The position numbers and the translations under genes are program-made. DNA of 54,991 bases from Streptomyces corallincola (GTDB lineage Bacteria > Actinomycetota > Actinomycetes > Streptomycetales > Streptomycetaceae): positions 1-54,991 of the forward strand of contig NZ_JAHRXF010000042.1 in NCBI RefSeq assembly GCF_019104725.1, in the 5' to 3' direction. This document shows positions 25,691-33,733 of this stretch, in pieces. The notes below the pieces were generated by a model that saw only the letters and a program-made list of their open reading frames with translations, made no database searches and was not told the origin of the DNA. Position 1 is the stretch's first letter. Each line of letters starts with the position of its first letter.

Positions 25691-26703
25691 GTGCCGAACG
25701 GCCGTCCGGACGCGGGCGGTTCCCCCTGTCCCTGCGGCGTCATGCCGTGCCGTGGGAGCGGCAGCGGCCGACCTGGCGTGAGGCCAAACCCTCCGTGATC
25801 GCCGCTGCGTTGAAGCGGGCGCAGGGGCGTCCGTCGGGCAACTGGTTCGTGGTCGGCGCCAGTCGGGGCCTGCGCGCGGACCGTCCGCTGTCCCGCACCG
25901 TCGCCGGGCGGGAGGTCGTCGTGTGGCGTGGGGCGGACGGGCGGCCGGTGGCGGGTTCCGGTGTCTGCCCGCATCTGGGGGCGCCGCTCGGGGACAGCCC
26001 GGTGCGCTGCGGCACGTTGGTGTGCCACTGGCACGGACTCGCCCTCGACGGGGCGCCGTTCGCCGGGTGGAGTCCGTTCCCGGCGTACGACGACGGGGTG
26101 TTGCTGTGGGTGCGGCTGGACGAGGTGGGCGGCGAGACGCCGTCGGACACCCCGGTGGTGCCCCGCAGGCCCGACGCGGCCCGTTCGCTCGCGGCGGTGT
26201 ACGTCGGCATCGGGGTGTGCGAGCCGGAGGACGTGGTCGCCAACCGGCTGGACCCGTGGCACGGCGCGTGGTTCCACCCGTACTCGTTCGTGGATCTCAC
26301 CGTGGTGGACACTCCGGCGGATTCCGGGGGCGACGGGGCGGACGGGTTCACGGTGGACGTGTCGTTCAAGGTGGCGGGGCGCCTGGTGGTTCCGGTACGG
26401 GCGGTGTTCACGGCGCCCGAGCCGCGTACGGTCGTGATGCGCATCACCGACGGTGAGGGACGGGGCTCGGTGGTGGAGACGCACGCCACCCCGCTGGGCG
26501 CGGACGCGCGGGGCCGCCCCCGTACGGCGGTCGTCGAAGCGGTGGTGGCCGCCTCCGGGCGCCCCGGCTTCGCCTTGGCCCGCCGGGCGGCCCCGGTCCT
26601 CCGGCCGCTGGTCCGCGCGGCGGCCGGGCGGCTGTGGCGTGACGACCTGGCCTACGCGGAACGGCGCTGTGAGCTGCGGTCCACGGGGCGTTTCCCCGGA
26701 TAG
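25687..26703 (+). CDS. Rieske 2Fe-2S protein of the crt operon (DUF5914-type)
   Basis: A 338-residue protein. The N-terminal half has a Rieske domain with CPHLGAP and CHWHGL cluster ligands (about 97-120). The C-terminal half (about 170-310) resembles DUF5914, not a standard ring-hydroxylating catalytic domain. It occupies the position after crtB called crtV in streptomycete crtEIBV operons. The GTG start overlaps the crtB stop (GTGA), so it is firmly part of the carotenoid operon. A redox role in aromatic-ring formation or hydroxylation of isorenieratene is inference; nothing in the sequence fixes the substrate. Confidence 0.82.
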   Translation: MSAERPSGRGRFPLSLRRHAVPWERQRPTWREAKPSVIAAALKRAQGRPSGNWFVVGASRGLRADRPLSRTVAGREVVVWRGADGRPVAGSGVCPHLGAPLGDSPVRCGTLVCHWHGLALDGAPFAGWSPFPAYDDGVLLWVRLDEVGGETPSDTPVVPRRPDAARSLAAVYVGIGVCEPEDVVANRLDPWHGAWFHPYSFVDLTVVDTPADSGGDGADGFTVDVSFKVAGRLVVPVRAVFTAPEPRTVVMRITDGEGRGSVVETHATPLGADARGRPRTAVVEAVVAASGRPGFALARRAAPVLRPLVRAAAGRLWRDDLAYAERRCELRSTGRFPG

Positions 26704-27085
26704 CGGCGCGCACCGCCGGGCGGCGCGGCGGGCCCCGTACGGGTGGCCGGTCGGACCTGCCGGGCGGGGGCAGGGGGTTGGCCGGATCGGTCCGCACGCG
26801 CGGGTTTGGAGACGGCGCCTCCCCGGGTCCGCGCCCGCCCGCAGGCAGGCATACGCGCCCGAAGTCCGCACAGTGGTCGTAAAATCCGGCCACCGCAGCC
26901 GCTCCGACATGCCCGTTTTCCGTACAACGTCCCTTTTTCCGGCGTCCTTTGCCTGGTCCGGAATCGCCGGGCTCTGGCCGACCACCCCGGAACTTGGCAT
27001 ATTGCATGGCCGGGTGACTTCTTGAATACGCTGAGCAGCGCCGCCCCGGCGGGTCCAGCGACCGCCGGCCACACGTGGGGAGAAC
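26704..27085. other. Intergenic region between crt operon and peptidase operon
   Basis: 382 bases without a supportable gene. The first half is plain GC-rich sequence. From about 26860 the base composition becomes AT-richer, with an imperfect hairpin (GTGGTCG TAAAAT CCGGCCAC) and, at 26990-27035, an AT-rich stretch containing TTGGCATATTGCAT and TTGAATACGCT that probably includes the promoter of the metallopeptidase operon. Confidence 0.5.
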
Positions 27086-27634
27086 GTGCGTACCACAAGG
27101 AAGATGCGTCGGCTCGTGAAGGAGCTGATCGATCCCATCAGCGTCCCGCTCCCCGCCGATCCGGACGACCTGCTGCGGGCGCTGGTCGAGTCCGCGACCC
27201 GGTGGCGCGGGCGCCCCATCGTGGTGCACGAGGTCAACTTCCCGCCGCACACCACGACCACCGGGCTGTGGCTGAACCGCGAGACACGGGACGACGTGAT
27301 CATCGAGGCGGACGCCCCGCCGTGGATGAAGCTCGTCATCCTGGGCCACGAGGTGTGGCACATGGCCGACGACGACCCGGACCAGAGCACGGGCCACGAG
27401 GCCGGTGCCCCCGCCCTGCCGGACGGCGAGGGCACGCACGCGACGGCGGCGCGGACCCGGTTCTTGGAGGCGGCCGAGCAGCGGGCCGACCTGTTCGGGA
27501 TGCTGATCGGCGACAAGCTGCGCCCGTGGCTGGAGGCGTCCCCCGACTCCGCCTACGGCGCGCACCGTGACGTGGGCGACGACCTGGCCAGCCGGATCGG
27601 CGCCGCCCTCGACTACCGGGGGACCGGCAGATGA
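27086..27634 (+). CDS. ImmA/IrrE-like zinc metallopeptidase
   Basis: A 182-residue cytoplasmic protein with the HExxH motif LGHEVWHM (His88, Glu89, His92) and a downstream EQRADLFGMLI helix that supplies the third ligand, as in ImmA/IrrE peptidases. Relatives cleave helix-turn-helix repressors or act in toxin-antitoxin-like pairs; here no XRE-type repressor gene is adjacent. The GTG follows GGGGAG. Its stop overlaps the next gene by four bases (ATGA), tying it to two membrane proteins. Similar pairs occur widely in Streptomyces, without known function. Confidence 0.82.
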   Translation: MRTTRKMRRLVKELIDPISVPLPADPDDLLRALVESATRWRGRPIVVHEVNFPPHTTTTGLWLNRETRDDVIIEADAPPWMKLVILGHEVWHMADDDPDQSTGHEAGAPALPDGEGTHATAARTRFLEAAEQRADLFGMLIGDKLRPWLEASPDSAYGAHRDVGDDLASRIGAALDYRGTGR

Positions 27635-28803
27635 GCGGCCTGATCAACTACGTCAGCTTCGGCATCCTCTGGCTCGGACTCCTCGTGAAGGCCCCGGACC
27701 TGATCCGGAACCGGCGCGACCCATTCCTGCTGTCCATCACCGGAGTGCTGGCCTCCGCCTCCCTGTGCTTCCTGTTCGGTGCCCCGCCGACCGTCGGGTT
27801 CATCAACCGGGTCAGCGGGGTGCCGAACCTCGCGGCACCGCTGACGTACGGCGCGATCACCGCGTGCGGCGCGGCGCATCTGGTGCTGATCGTGTGCTGG
27901 CGCGGCGGGCCCGGCATGGTCCGCTCGGCACTGCGCTGGGTGCTGGGCTACACGGCCGTGCTGGTCGGGATCGCGGTGACGTTCGCGCTGGGCGAGACCC
28001 CGGTGGAGCGGCGCACGGACTTCGACACGTACTACGCGACGACGCCGTTCGTCGCGGAGATGATCGTGCTGTACCTGCTGGCGCACCTGACGGCGGTGTC
28101 GCTGAGCGCGTTCCGGTCGCTGGGCTGGGCCCGGCACGTGCACGGGCCGCTGCGGGCGGGGCTGCTGACGATGGGCACCGGCACGGTCGTCACCGCCGGG
28201 TACAGCTCGGCGAAGACGGTCGCCGTGGTCGCCGGGTGGTCGGGGCGGGACTGGTCGTTCCTCGGCACGGACCTCGCGCCCGCCTGCGCGGGTCTGGGCG
28301 CCGCGCTGACCGTGACCGGCATCATGATCCCGCTGGCCTGGCACCACCTCGCCACCCATGTGCGGACCTGGCGCGAGTACGTGCGGCTGCGGCCGCTGGA
28401 GCGGGCGCTGGAGGACCTCCTGGACCGCGAGTACCTGCGGGTGCCGCGTCCGTCGTGGCCGTCGGCGCACGGCTGGCTGACCTGGCGGCAGAACAGCGTC
28501 TACAACGGACTGTCCTACCTGGACCGGCAGTTGGACCAGGGCCTGTACCGGCGGGTGTACGCGGACCGGCTCGCCGCGACCGGTGACCCGGACCGGGCGG
28601 AGGCGGCGGCCTGGGCGTCGGCGGTGGTCGCGGCGACCCGGTCGGCGCGCGTGCGGGACCAGCACCACGCACCGGACCCGGCGGAGGCCGCCGCCCCGGC
28701 CCGGCCGGGCCTCCCGGCGCTGCTGCGCATCGCCGACGAACTCTCCGCCGTGCGCGGGAGCGGGTCCGGCGCTCCCGTGCCGCAGGGCGTCCCGGCGCGG
28801 TGA
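27631..28803 (+). CDS. Multi-pass membrane protein, MAB_1171c/DUF6545-type (copy 1)
   Basis: A 390-residue protein with about seven membrane segments in the first 240 residues and a cytosolic helical C-terminal domain (about 245-390). Motifs shared with its neighbour are INRVSGVPNLAAPLTYGAIT and TTPFVAEMIVLYLLAH. The fold is often labelled putative transporter, but no substrate-binding signature is visible; seven helices plus a cytosolic domain would equally fit a sensor. ATG overlaps the metallopeptidase stop. Confidence 0.85.
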   Translation: MSGLINYVSFGILWLGLLVKAPDLIRNRRDPFLLSITGVLASASLCFLFGAPPTVGFINRVSGVPNLAAPLTYGAITACGAAHLVLIVCWRGGPGMVRSALRWVLGYTAVLVGIAVTFALGETPVERRTDFDTYYATTPFVAEMIVLYLLAHLTAVSLSAFRSLGWARHVHGPLRAGLLTMGTGTVVTAGYSSAKTVAVVAGWSGRDWSFLGTDLAPACAGLGAALTVTGIMIPLAWHHLATHVRTWREYVRLRPLERALEDLLDREYLRVPRPSWPSAHGWLTWRQNSVYNGLSYLDRQLDQGLYRRVYADRLAATGDPDRAEAAAWASAVVAATRSARVRDQHHAPDPAEAAAPARPGLPALLRIADELSAVRGSGSGAPVPQGVPAR

Positions 28804-28879
28804 CCGGCGTGCCGTGCTCCCCGCTCCTCCCCCACCCCCCACAGGCACCGCGCCGGGCACTGAACGGAGTCCCCCGACC

Positions 28880-30055
28880 ATGAGTCTGGTCGTGTACACG
28901 ACGGCATGCTTCCTCGGACTCGCGGCCCTGCTGCTGTTCCGCAGACCGCGCACCGCGCTCGGCGACCCGCTGATCGCGTCCACCTGCGTGTCCACGTTCC
29001 TCGGCGGGGTGTGCTTCTTCTGCTCCGCGCCGGTCACCCTGGCCGCCGTGAACCGGCTGACCGGCGTGCCCAACTTCGGCGCGCCGATGACCTACGGCGC
29101 GATCTCCGCGTACAGCGCGTCGCTGCTGGTGCTGCTGATCAACTGGCGGGGCGGGTCCGGGCGCCGGGTGCGCCGCTGGCTGTGGGGGGTCGTCGGCGCG
29201 TACGGCCTGCTGGTCGTCGCCGTGGTCACGCTGTTCGCGCTCGCGGACGCGCCCGAGGAGCGGCTCACCGACCTGGACACGTTCTACGCGAACACGCCGT
29301 ACATGCGCGAGATGATCGTGCTGTACCTCGTGGGGCACGCGGTGTGCACGCTGATCATGCTGGCGGTGTGCCTGCGCTGGTCGCGCGAGGTGACGGGGCT
29401 GCTGCGCACGGGGCTGCGGCTGATCATCGTCGGGGTGGGGCTGGACGTCGTCGGGTTCGTGCTGGCCAAGATGACGGCGGTGGTGGCCCGGTGGAGCGGG
29501 CACGACCTGGACTTCCTGTCCACGGTGGTGGCGCCGCCCGCCGCGTCGCTCGGCGGCCTGATGTACAGCATGGGGTTCCTCATCCCCCGGCTGCTGCCCG
29601 CCGCCCGCGCCCAGTGGCGCAGTGCCTGGGACTACCGGGCGCTGGCCCCGCTCTGGTCGGAGCTGGAACGCGTGCCGACCGCGCCGAAACCGTCCGCGTC
29701 CCGCTGGCAGTTGCCACGCGGTCGCCTCTACTACCGTGAACTGCGCATCCTGGACGCCCTGCTCGCCCTACAGACCCGCTACGACGGGCGGATCAGGGAG
29801 CGCGCCTACGACGAGGCGCGGGCGGAGGGGGTACCCGCCGACGAGTCGCGGTACGTGGCCGTGGCGGCGATGGTGGTGGTGGCGGCCCGGCAGGTGCACC
29901 GGTCCGCCTGCGCCGACGATCCGGCCGGTGCCTCCCGGCTGCGCACCGCCGAGTTCTCCGAGACCGGCGAACTGGTGCGGCTGGCACGGGCGTTGACGGG
30001 GTCCTCGGTGGTCAGACGGGCCCGCGAGGGTACCGTTAGCACCTCTTTTGGCTGA
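28880..30055 (+). CDS. Multi-pass membrane protein, MAB_1171c/DUF6545-type (copy 2)
   Basis: A 391-residue paralogue of the preceding gene with the same layout: about seven membrane segments then a roughly 150-residue cytosolic domain rich in Arg and Ala. Shared motifs are VNRLTGVPNFGAPMTYGAIS and NTPYMREMIVLYLVGH. It begins 76 bases after copy 1. Retention of two divergent copies side by side suggests a heteromeric pair. The last codons lie inside a set of GGCTGAAC-like repeats that lead into the flavoenzyme gene. Confidence 0.85.
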   Translation: MSLVVYTTACFLGLAALLLFRRPRTALGDPLIASTCVSTFLGGVCFFCSAPVTLAAVNRLTGVPNFGAPMTYGAISAYSASLLVLLINWRGGSGRRVRRWLWGVVGAYGLLVVAVVTLFALADAPEERLTDLDTFYANTPYMREMIVLYLVGHAVCTLIMLAVCLRWSREVTGLLRTGLRLIIVGVGLDVVGFVLAKMTAVVARWSGHDLDFLSTVVAPPAASLGGLMYSMGFLIPRLLPAARAQWRSAWDYRALAPLWSELERVPTAPKPSASRWQLPRGRLYYRELRILDALLALQTRYDGRIRERAYDEARAEGVPADESRYVAVAAMVVVAARQVHRSACADDPAGASRLRTAEFSETGELVRLARALTGSSVVRRAREGTVSTSFG

Positions 30056-30088
30056 ACTCTTTCGGCCGAACATTCTCTTGGCTGGAAC
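30043..30088. repeat. Three GGCYGRAC direct repeats upstream of the flavoenzyme gene
   Basis: GGCTGAAC (30050-30057), GGCCGAAC (30064-30071) and GGCTGGAAC (30080-30088) each follow a pyrimidine-rich CTCTTT-like stretch, at 14-16 base intervals. They straddle the end of the membrane-protein gene and the ribosome site of the next. Spacing and conservation suggest a regulator-binding array or a duplicated leader. Confidence 0.5.
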
Positions 30089-30101
30089 AACGAGGAGCAT
30101 G

Positions 30102-31703
30102 ATGTCGCGTAGAGCTGTCGTCATCGGTGCCGGAATAGCCGGCATGCTCGCCGCAGCGGCTTTGTCCACGGCCGTGGACCACGTGATCGTGCTGGACCGC
30201 GACGAACTTCCCGCCGTGCCCGAGCACCGCAGGGGCGTGCCGCAGGGTCGGCACGCGCATCTGCTGATGCCGGGCGGGCTCGCGGCGATGGAGGACCTGC
30301 TCCCGGACGTGGACATGCGCGGGCATCTGCTGGCCTCGGGCGCGCGGGAGCTGTCGCTGAGTTCGGGGATGCTGGCGCTGACGCCCGCTGGCTGGTTCCG
30401 GCGGTGGCGGCGCGACGAGCACCTGATGATGACGTGCAGCCGGGCCCTGCTGGACTGGGCGGTGCGGACGGCAGTGCTGCGCACACCGGGCATCGAGGTG
30501 CGCCGGGCGCACGTCACCGGACTGCTGGGCACGGACCGGCGGGTGCGGGGGGTGCGGATCTCCGGGGTCGGGCAGGAGCCGCTGGATGCGGAGCTGCTGC
30601 GGCTGGTGGGGGCGGACGGTGCGGGTGGCTCGGGGGGCGGCGGTTTCGGGGCCTCCGGGGGTGGCGGTTCCGGGGCTTCTGGGGCTTCCGGGGGTGGCGG
30701 TTCCAGGGCTTCCGGGGGTGGCGGGGACGACGTGCTAGAAGGCGCCGGAGGTGGGGGCGCCTTGGAGGCGGACTTCGTCGTGGACGCCAGCGGTCGCGGC
30801 ACCCGTGTCGTCAACTGGCTGAACGCGCTGGGCATTCACGACATCCGGGAGCGGAACATCGACTCCGGGCTGGTCAACGCGACGCGCGTGTACCGGACTC
30901 CGGCGGGCGCCGAGGAGTGGCCGCTCACACTGGTGCAGCCGAATCCCTACACGGGTCGGCCGGGGCGCAGCGGCATGATCGTGCCCATCGAGAACGGCCA
31001 GTGGATGGTCAGCCTCGGCGGCTCGCGCGGCGGTGAACCGCCCAAGGACGAGGACGCGTTCCTCGCCTACGCGCTGGCGCTGCCGAGCCCGCTGGTGGGC
31101 CGCCTGATCGCGGACGCGGAGCCGGTGACCGGGGTGTTCACCAGCCACAGCACCAGCAACTCCCGCCGCTATCTGGAGAAGTGCCGTGTCTGGCCCGAGC
31201 GGTTCGTGGCGCTGGGCGACGCGGCGGCCACCTTCAACCCGCTGTACGGGCAGGGCATGTCGGTCGCCGCGCTGGGCGCGCTGGCGCTCGGCCGTGAGCT
31301 GGGCCGGGACGCGCTGGCCGCGCCGGGTCTGTCGCGCAGGGTGCAGCGGGCCGCGTCGGAGTCGGTGGAGTCCGCGTGGACGCTGGCCGTGAGCACGGAC
31401 GTGCTCTACCCGGACGTCAAAGGCGGTCGGCCCACCTTCGGCGACCGGCTCGCGGCCGCCTACTCGCAGCGGCTCACCTCGGCGGCGACCGGCTCGTACG
31501 CCGCCGCCTCCGCACTGTGGGACGTGACCGGGATGCGGTCGGGTCCGGGGCGGCTGATGCGTCCGGCGACGGTGCTCGCAGCACTGGCCGGATCTCCCCT
31601 GCCGCCGCTGTCGGGGCCGCCGCTGACCTCGGGGGAACGAGCGTTCCTGGGGGGGCTGGGAGAGCGGAGTGGGCGGCAGGAGGCATCTCCGGCCTCTTCC
31701 TGA
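30102..31703 (+). CDS. FAD-dependent oxidoreductase/monooxygenase
   Basis: A 533-residue flavoprotein. The N-terminal motif is AVVIGAGIAGMLAAAALS, and the C-terminal FAD signature is RFVALGDAAATFNPLYGQGMSVAALGALALG, as in geranylgeranyl reductase/halogenase-like monooxygenases. A Gly/Ser/Ala-rich insert of about 40 residues (173-212) encoded by DNA repeats interrupts the core after the RLVGAD strand. ATG at 30102 is four bases after GAGGAG; ATG at 30099 is too close. It follows the membrane pair by 46 bases, and a desaturase follows 399 bases later. A lipid or polyprenyl substrate is inference. Confidence 0.87.
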   Translation: MSRRAVVIGAGIAGMLAAAALSTAVDHVIVLDRDELPAVPEHRRGVPQGRHAHLLMPGGLAAMEDLLPDVDMRGHLLASGARELSLSSGMLALTPAGWFRRWRRDEHLMMTCSRALLDWAVRTAVLRTPGIEVRRAHVTGLLGTDRRVRGVRISGVGQEPLDAELLRLVGADGAGGSGGGGFGASGGGGSGASGASGGGGSRASGGGGDDVLEGAGGGGALEADFVVDASGRGTRVVNWLNALGIHDIRERNIDSGLVNATRVYRTPAGAEEWPLTLVQPNPYTGRPGRSGMIVPIENGQWMVSLGGSRGGEPPKDEDAFLAYALALPSPLVGRLIADAEPVTGVFTSHSTSNSRRYLEKCRVWPERFVALGDAAATFNPLYGQGMSVAALGALALGRELGRDALAAPGLSRRVQRAASESVESAWTLAVSTDVLYPDVKGGRPTFGDRLAAAYSQRLTSAATGSYAAASALWDVTGMRSGPGRLMRPATVLAALAGSPLPPLSGPPLTSGERAFLGGLGERSGRQEASPASS

Positions 31704-32093
31704 GCTTGGGGGTGGGGTTCAGGCGGGGCTGGGGGTGGGTGCGGGACTGGGGGGGCGGGGCTGGGGTTTGGGACCCGGGGGGATGGGGCGCGGAGCGCCT
31801 AGTGCCGGGTGCGGGGTGTGAGGGGGCACTGGGTGCGGGCGCCGGGCGCGGGATGCTGGGCCGGGTACGGCGCATCGGGTGCGGGGCGCGGGGTCTGGGG
31901 CACTGGGCGCCGGGCGCCGGGCGCGGGATGTGGTGCGCCGGGGGGCGGCGCATCTGGTGCGGGGCGCGGGAGTGGGAGTGGGGCGCCGGGTACGAGGTGC
32001 GGGCGGGGGGTTAACCCCCGGTCGGACAGGGGTGGTGGCCCTTCGTAAGGACGGTGGTGAGCTGGCTGTTTCCGGCGCCGCCCGGTCCCGAGG
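31704..32093. repeat. G-rich degenerate repeat tract between flavoenzyme and desaturase genes
   Basis: 390 bases without a gene. The plus strand is extremely G-rich with many GGG runs. A unit of about 73 bases, starting GGGCACTGGG and containing GGGCGCGGGATG, then GGCGCATC, occurs twice (about 31824-31896 and 31897-31971). The tract ends in a perfect palindrome GGGGGTTAACCCCC at 32006-32019. Stable G-quadruplexes are likely. Confidence 0.6.
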
Positions 32094-32102
32094 ATGGTGG
32101 TC

Positions 32103-33188
32103 ATGACGATCTCCTCGGACACCGCTCTCCCGACCTTCCCGGCTCTCCCGCCGGGCCGACTACTGCCCGACCCGGTGGAGGACCGGGCGGGCAGCGACTT
32201 CGCACGGCTCTCCCGGCGGATCGCGGCGGCGGGGCTGCTGGAGCGGCGCCCCGGCTACTACACAGTCCGCCTCAGCCTCGTGGTCGTGCTGTACGCGGGC
32301 TGCTGGACGGCGTTCGCCTCTCTCGGGGACAGCTGGTGGCAGCTCGCCGTCGCTGCGTTCCTGGCCTTCGTGTTCGGTCAGGTGGCACTGGTCGCGCATG
32401 ATCTGGCCCACCGTCAGGTCTTCCGGAGCCGCCGCGCCTCGGAGATCGGCGGGCGGATCTTCGGCAACCTGGGCATCGGCATGGGGTACGGCTGGTGGAC
32501 GCGCAAGCACACCCGCCATCACGCCAACCCCAACCACGAGGACCTGGACCCGGACGTGGCCCCGGACATTCTCGTGTGGTCCACCGGTCAGGCCCGCCGC
32601 AGCACGGGGCTGGCCCGGCTGATCGGTGGCCGACAGGCGCTGCTGTTCTTTCCTCTGCTCACCCTGGAGGGGTTCAACCTGCATGTCGCCGGGGTGCGGG
32701 CGCTCCGGTCTGCGTCGATACGGCACCGGGTACTGGAGGGCGGGCTGCTCCTGGTCCACTTCGCCGCGTATCTTGCCGCGCTGTGCGTGGTGCTGCCGCC
32801 GGGCAAGGCGGCGCTGTTCCTGCTGGTGAACCAGTGTCTGTTCGGTGTCTATCTGGGCTGCACCTTCGCCCCGAACCACAAGGGGATGCCCACCCTGACC
32901 GGGGAACAGCGGCTGGACTTCCTGCGCCGACAGGTGCTGACCTCGCGCAACGTACGGGGCGGTCCGCTCACCGATGTGCTGCTGGGTGGGCTCAACCATC
33001 AGATCGAGCACCATCTGTTCCCGAGCATGCCGACGGTGCATCTGCGCCGCGCGCGGCCGATCGTGCGGGCGTACTGCGCGGAGGCGGGGGTGCCGTATCA
33101 CGAGACGGGGCTGATCGCGTCGTACCGCGAGGCGTTGGCCCATCTGCACCGGGTGGGCGAGCCGATACGCCGGGGCACCCGCGTCTGA
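32103..33188 (+). CDS. Membrane fatty acid/acyl-lipid desaturase
   Basis: A 361-residue di-iron desaturase. The three histidine boxes are HDLAHRQ, HTRHHANPNHEDLDPD and QIEHHLFP; the Gln in the third box is typical of front-end (delta-5/6-type) and related acyl-lipid desaturases. Membrane segments lie at about 55-95, 170-190 and 215-255. It introduces a double bond into membrane acyl chains or another hydrophobic substrate. I chose ATG at 32103, with GAGG nine bases upstream; ATG at 32094 abuts its ribosome site. It is the last gene of the block that starts at 27086. Confidence 0.93.
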   Translation: MTISSDTALPTFPALPPGRLLPDPVEDRAGSDFARLSRRIAAAGLLERRPGYYTVRLSLVVVLYAGCWTAFASLGDSWWQLAVAAFLAFVFGQVALVAHDLAHRQVFRSRRASEIGGRIFGNLGIGMGYGWWTRKHTRHHANPNHEDLDPDVAPDILVWSTGQARRSTGLARLIGGRQALLFFPLLTLEGFNLHVAGVRALRSASIRHRVLEGGLLLVHFAAYLAALCVVLPPGKAALFLLVNQCLFGVYLGCTFAPNHKGMPTLTGEQRLDFLRRQVLTSRNVRGGPLTDVLLGGLNHQIEHHLFPSMPTVHLRRARPIVRAYCAEAGVPYHETGLIASYREALAHLHRVGEPIRRGTRV

Positions 33189-33223
33189 CCGGGCGAGTGG
33201 GTGTCCGGTCGGCGGAGCGGCGC

Positions 33224-33245
33224 GTGAAGGTCACCGGACCTTCAC
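33224..33245 (+). terminator. Hairpin terminator after the desaturase gene
   Basis: GTGAAGGTC and GACCTTCAC form a perfect nine-base-pair stem with loop ACCG, followed by AGGGATTTTCC with a short T run. It lies 36 bases past the desaturase stop and upstream of the small membrane-protein gene. Confidence 0.65.
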
Positions 33246-33313
33246 AGGGATTTTCCGGTGCCCGGCGACGGCAGGGGGCACCCGGTTCCTGTCGTCGCTG
33301 GAAGGAAACCAAG

Positions 33314-33514
33314 GTGATCGCCGTCGCTGTTTCGGTACTGCCGGTGCTGGGTGTCCTGCTCTTCGCGATGGACCGTCTGGAAGACCGTGTCCTCGGAGAG
33401 CCGACGGCGCCGCGCCACAAGCGGGTCCGCCGTCATCTGCGGCTGGTGCACAGCTCCGATGGTGGCGGGGGCGGCGCGCTTCCGTCCGCCGGGGAGCACC
33501 CCGAGGCCGCGTGA
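33314..33514 (+). CDS. Small single-pass membrane protein
   Basis: A 66-residue protein with one N-terminal membrane segment (IAVAVSVLPVLGVLLFAM) and a basic then Gly-rich cytosolic tail (HKRVRRHLRLVHSSDGGGG). No family was recognised, although short proteins of this design are common in Streptomyces. The GTG is preceded by GAAGGAAACCAAG. It stands alone between the desaturase terminator and the YihY operon. Confidence 0.6.
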   Translation: MIAVAVSVLPVLGVLLFAMDRLEDRVLGEPTAPRHKRVRRHLRLVHSSDGGGGGALPSAGEHPEAA

Positions 33515-33733
33515 GCCGGACGGCCCGTCGCGCGAGGGACGGGGTGGCCCGCGCCTCGGTGCGGGCCACCTCTCACCGTGCGGGACGACTCGGCGGGACG
33601 ACGGTGGGCGACGGCGGGAGAGCGCGTGAACGTGATCGGGCGGTCCGGGACCGGCGGGTGGCGGCTTTGTGAGCATGCGGTGCGTACGGCTCCGACCGGG
33701 CGTGATCCCCGGCAGCCGGGTTACCCGGAAGCC

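Noticed and set aside
27086..27634. Classical toxin-antitoxin or phage ImmA/ImmR locus
   Set aside because: The HExxH peptidase has no adjacent XRE repressor or integrase; its coupled partner is a membrane protein.
31824..31971. CRISPR-like array from repeated G-rich units
   Set aside because: Repeats are adjacent, degenerate and lack spacers or cas genes.
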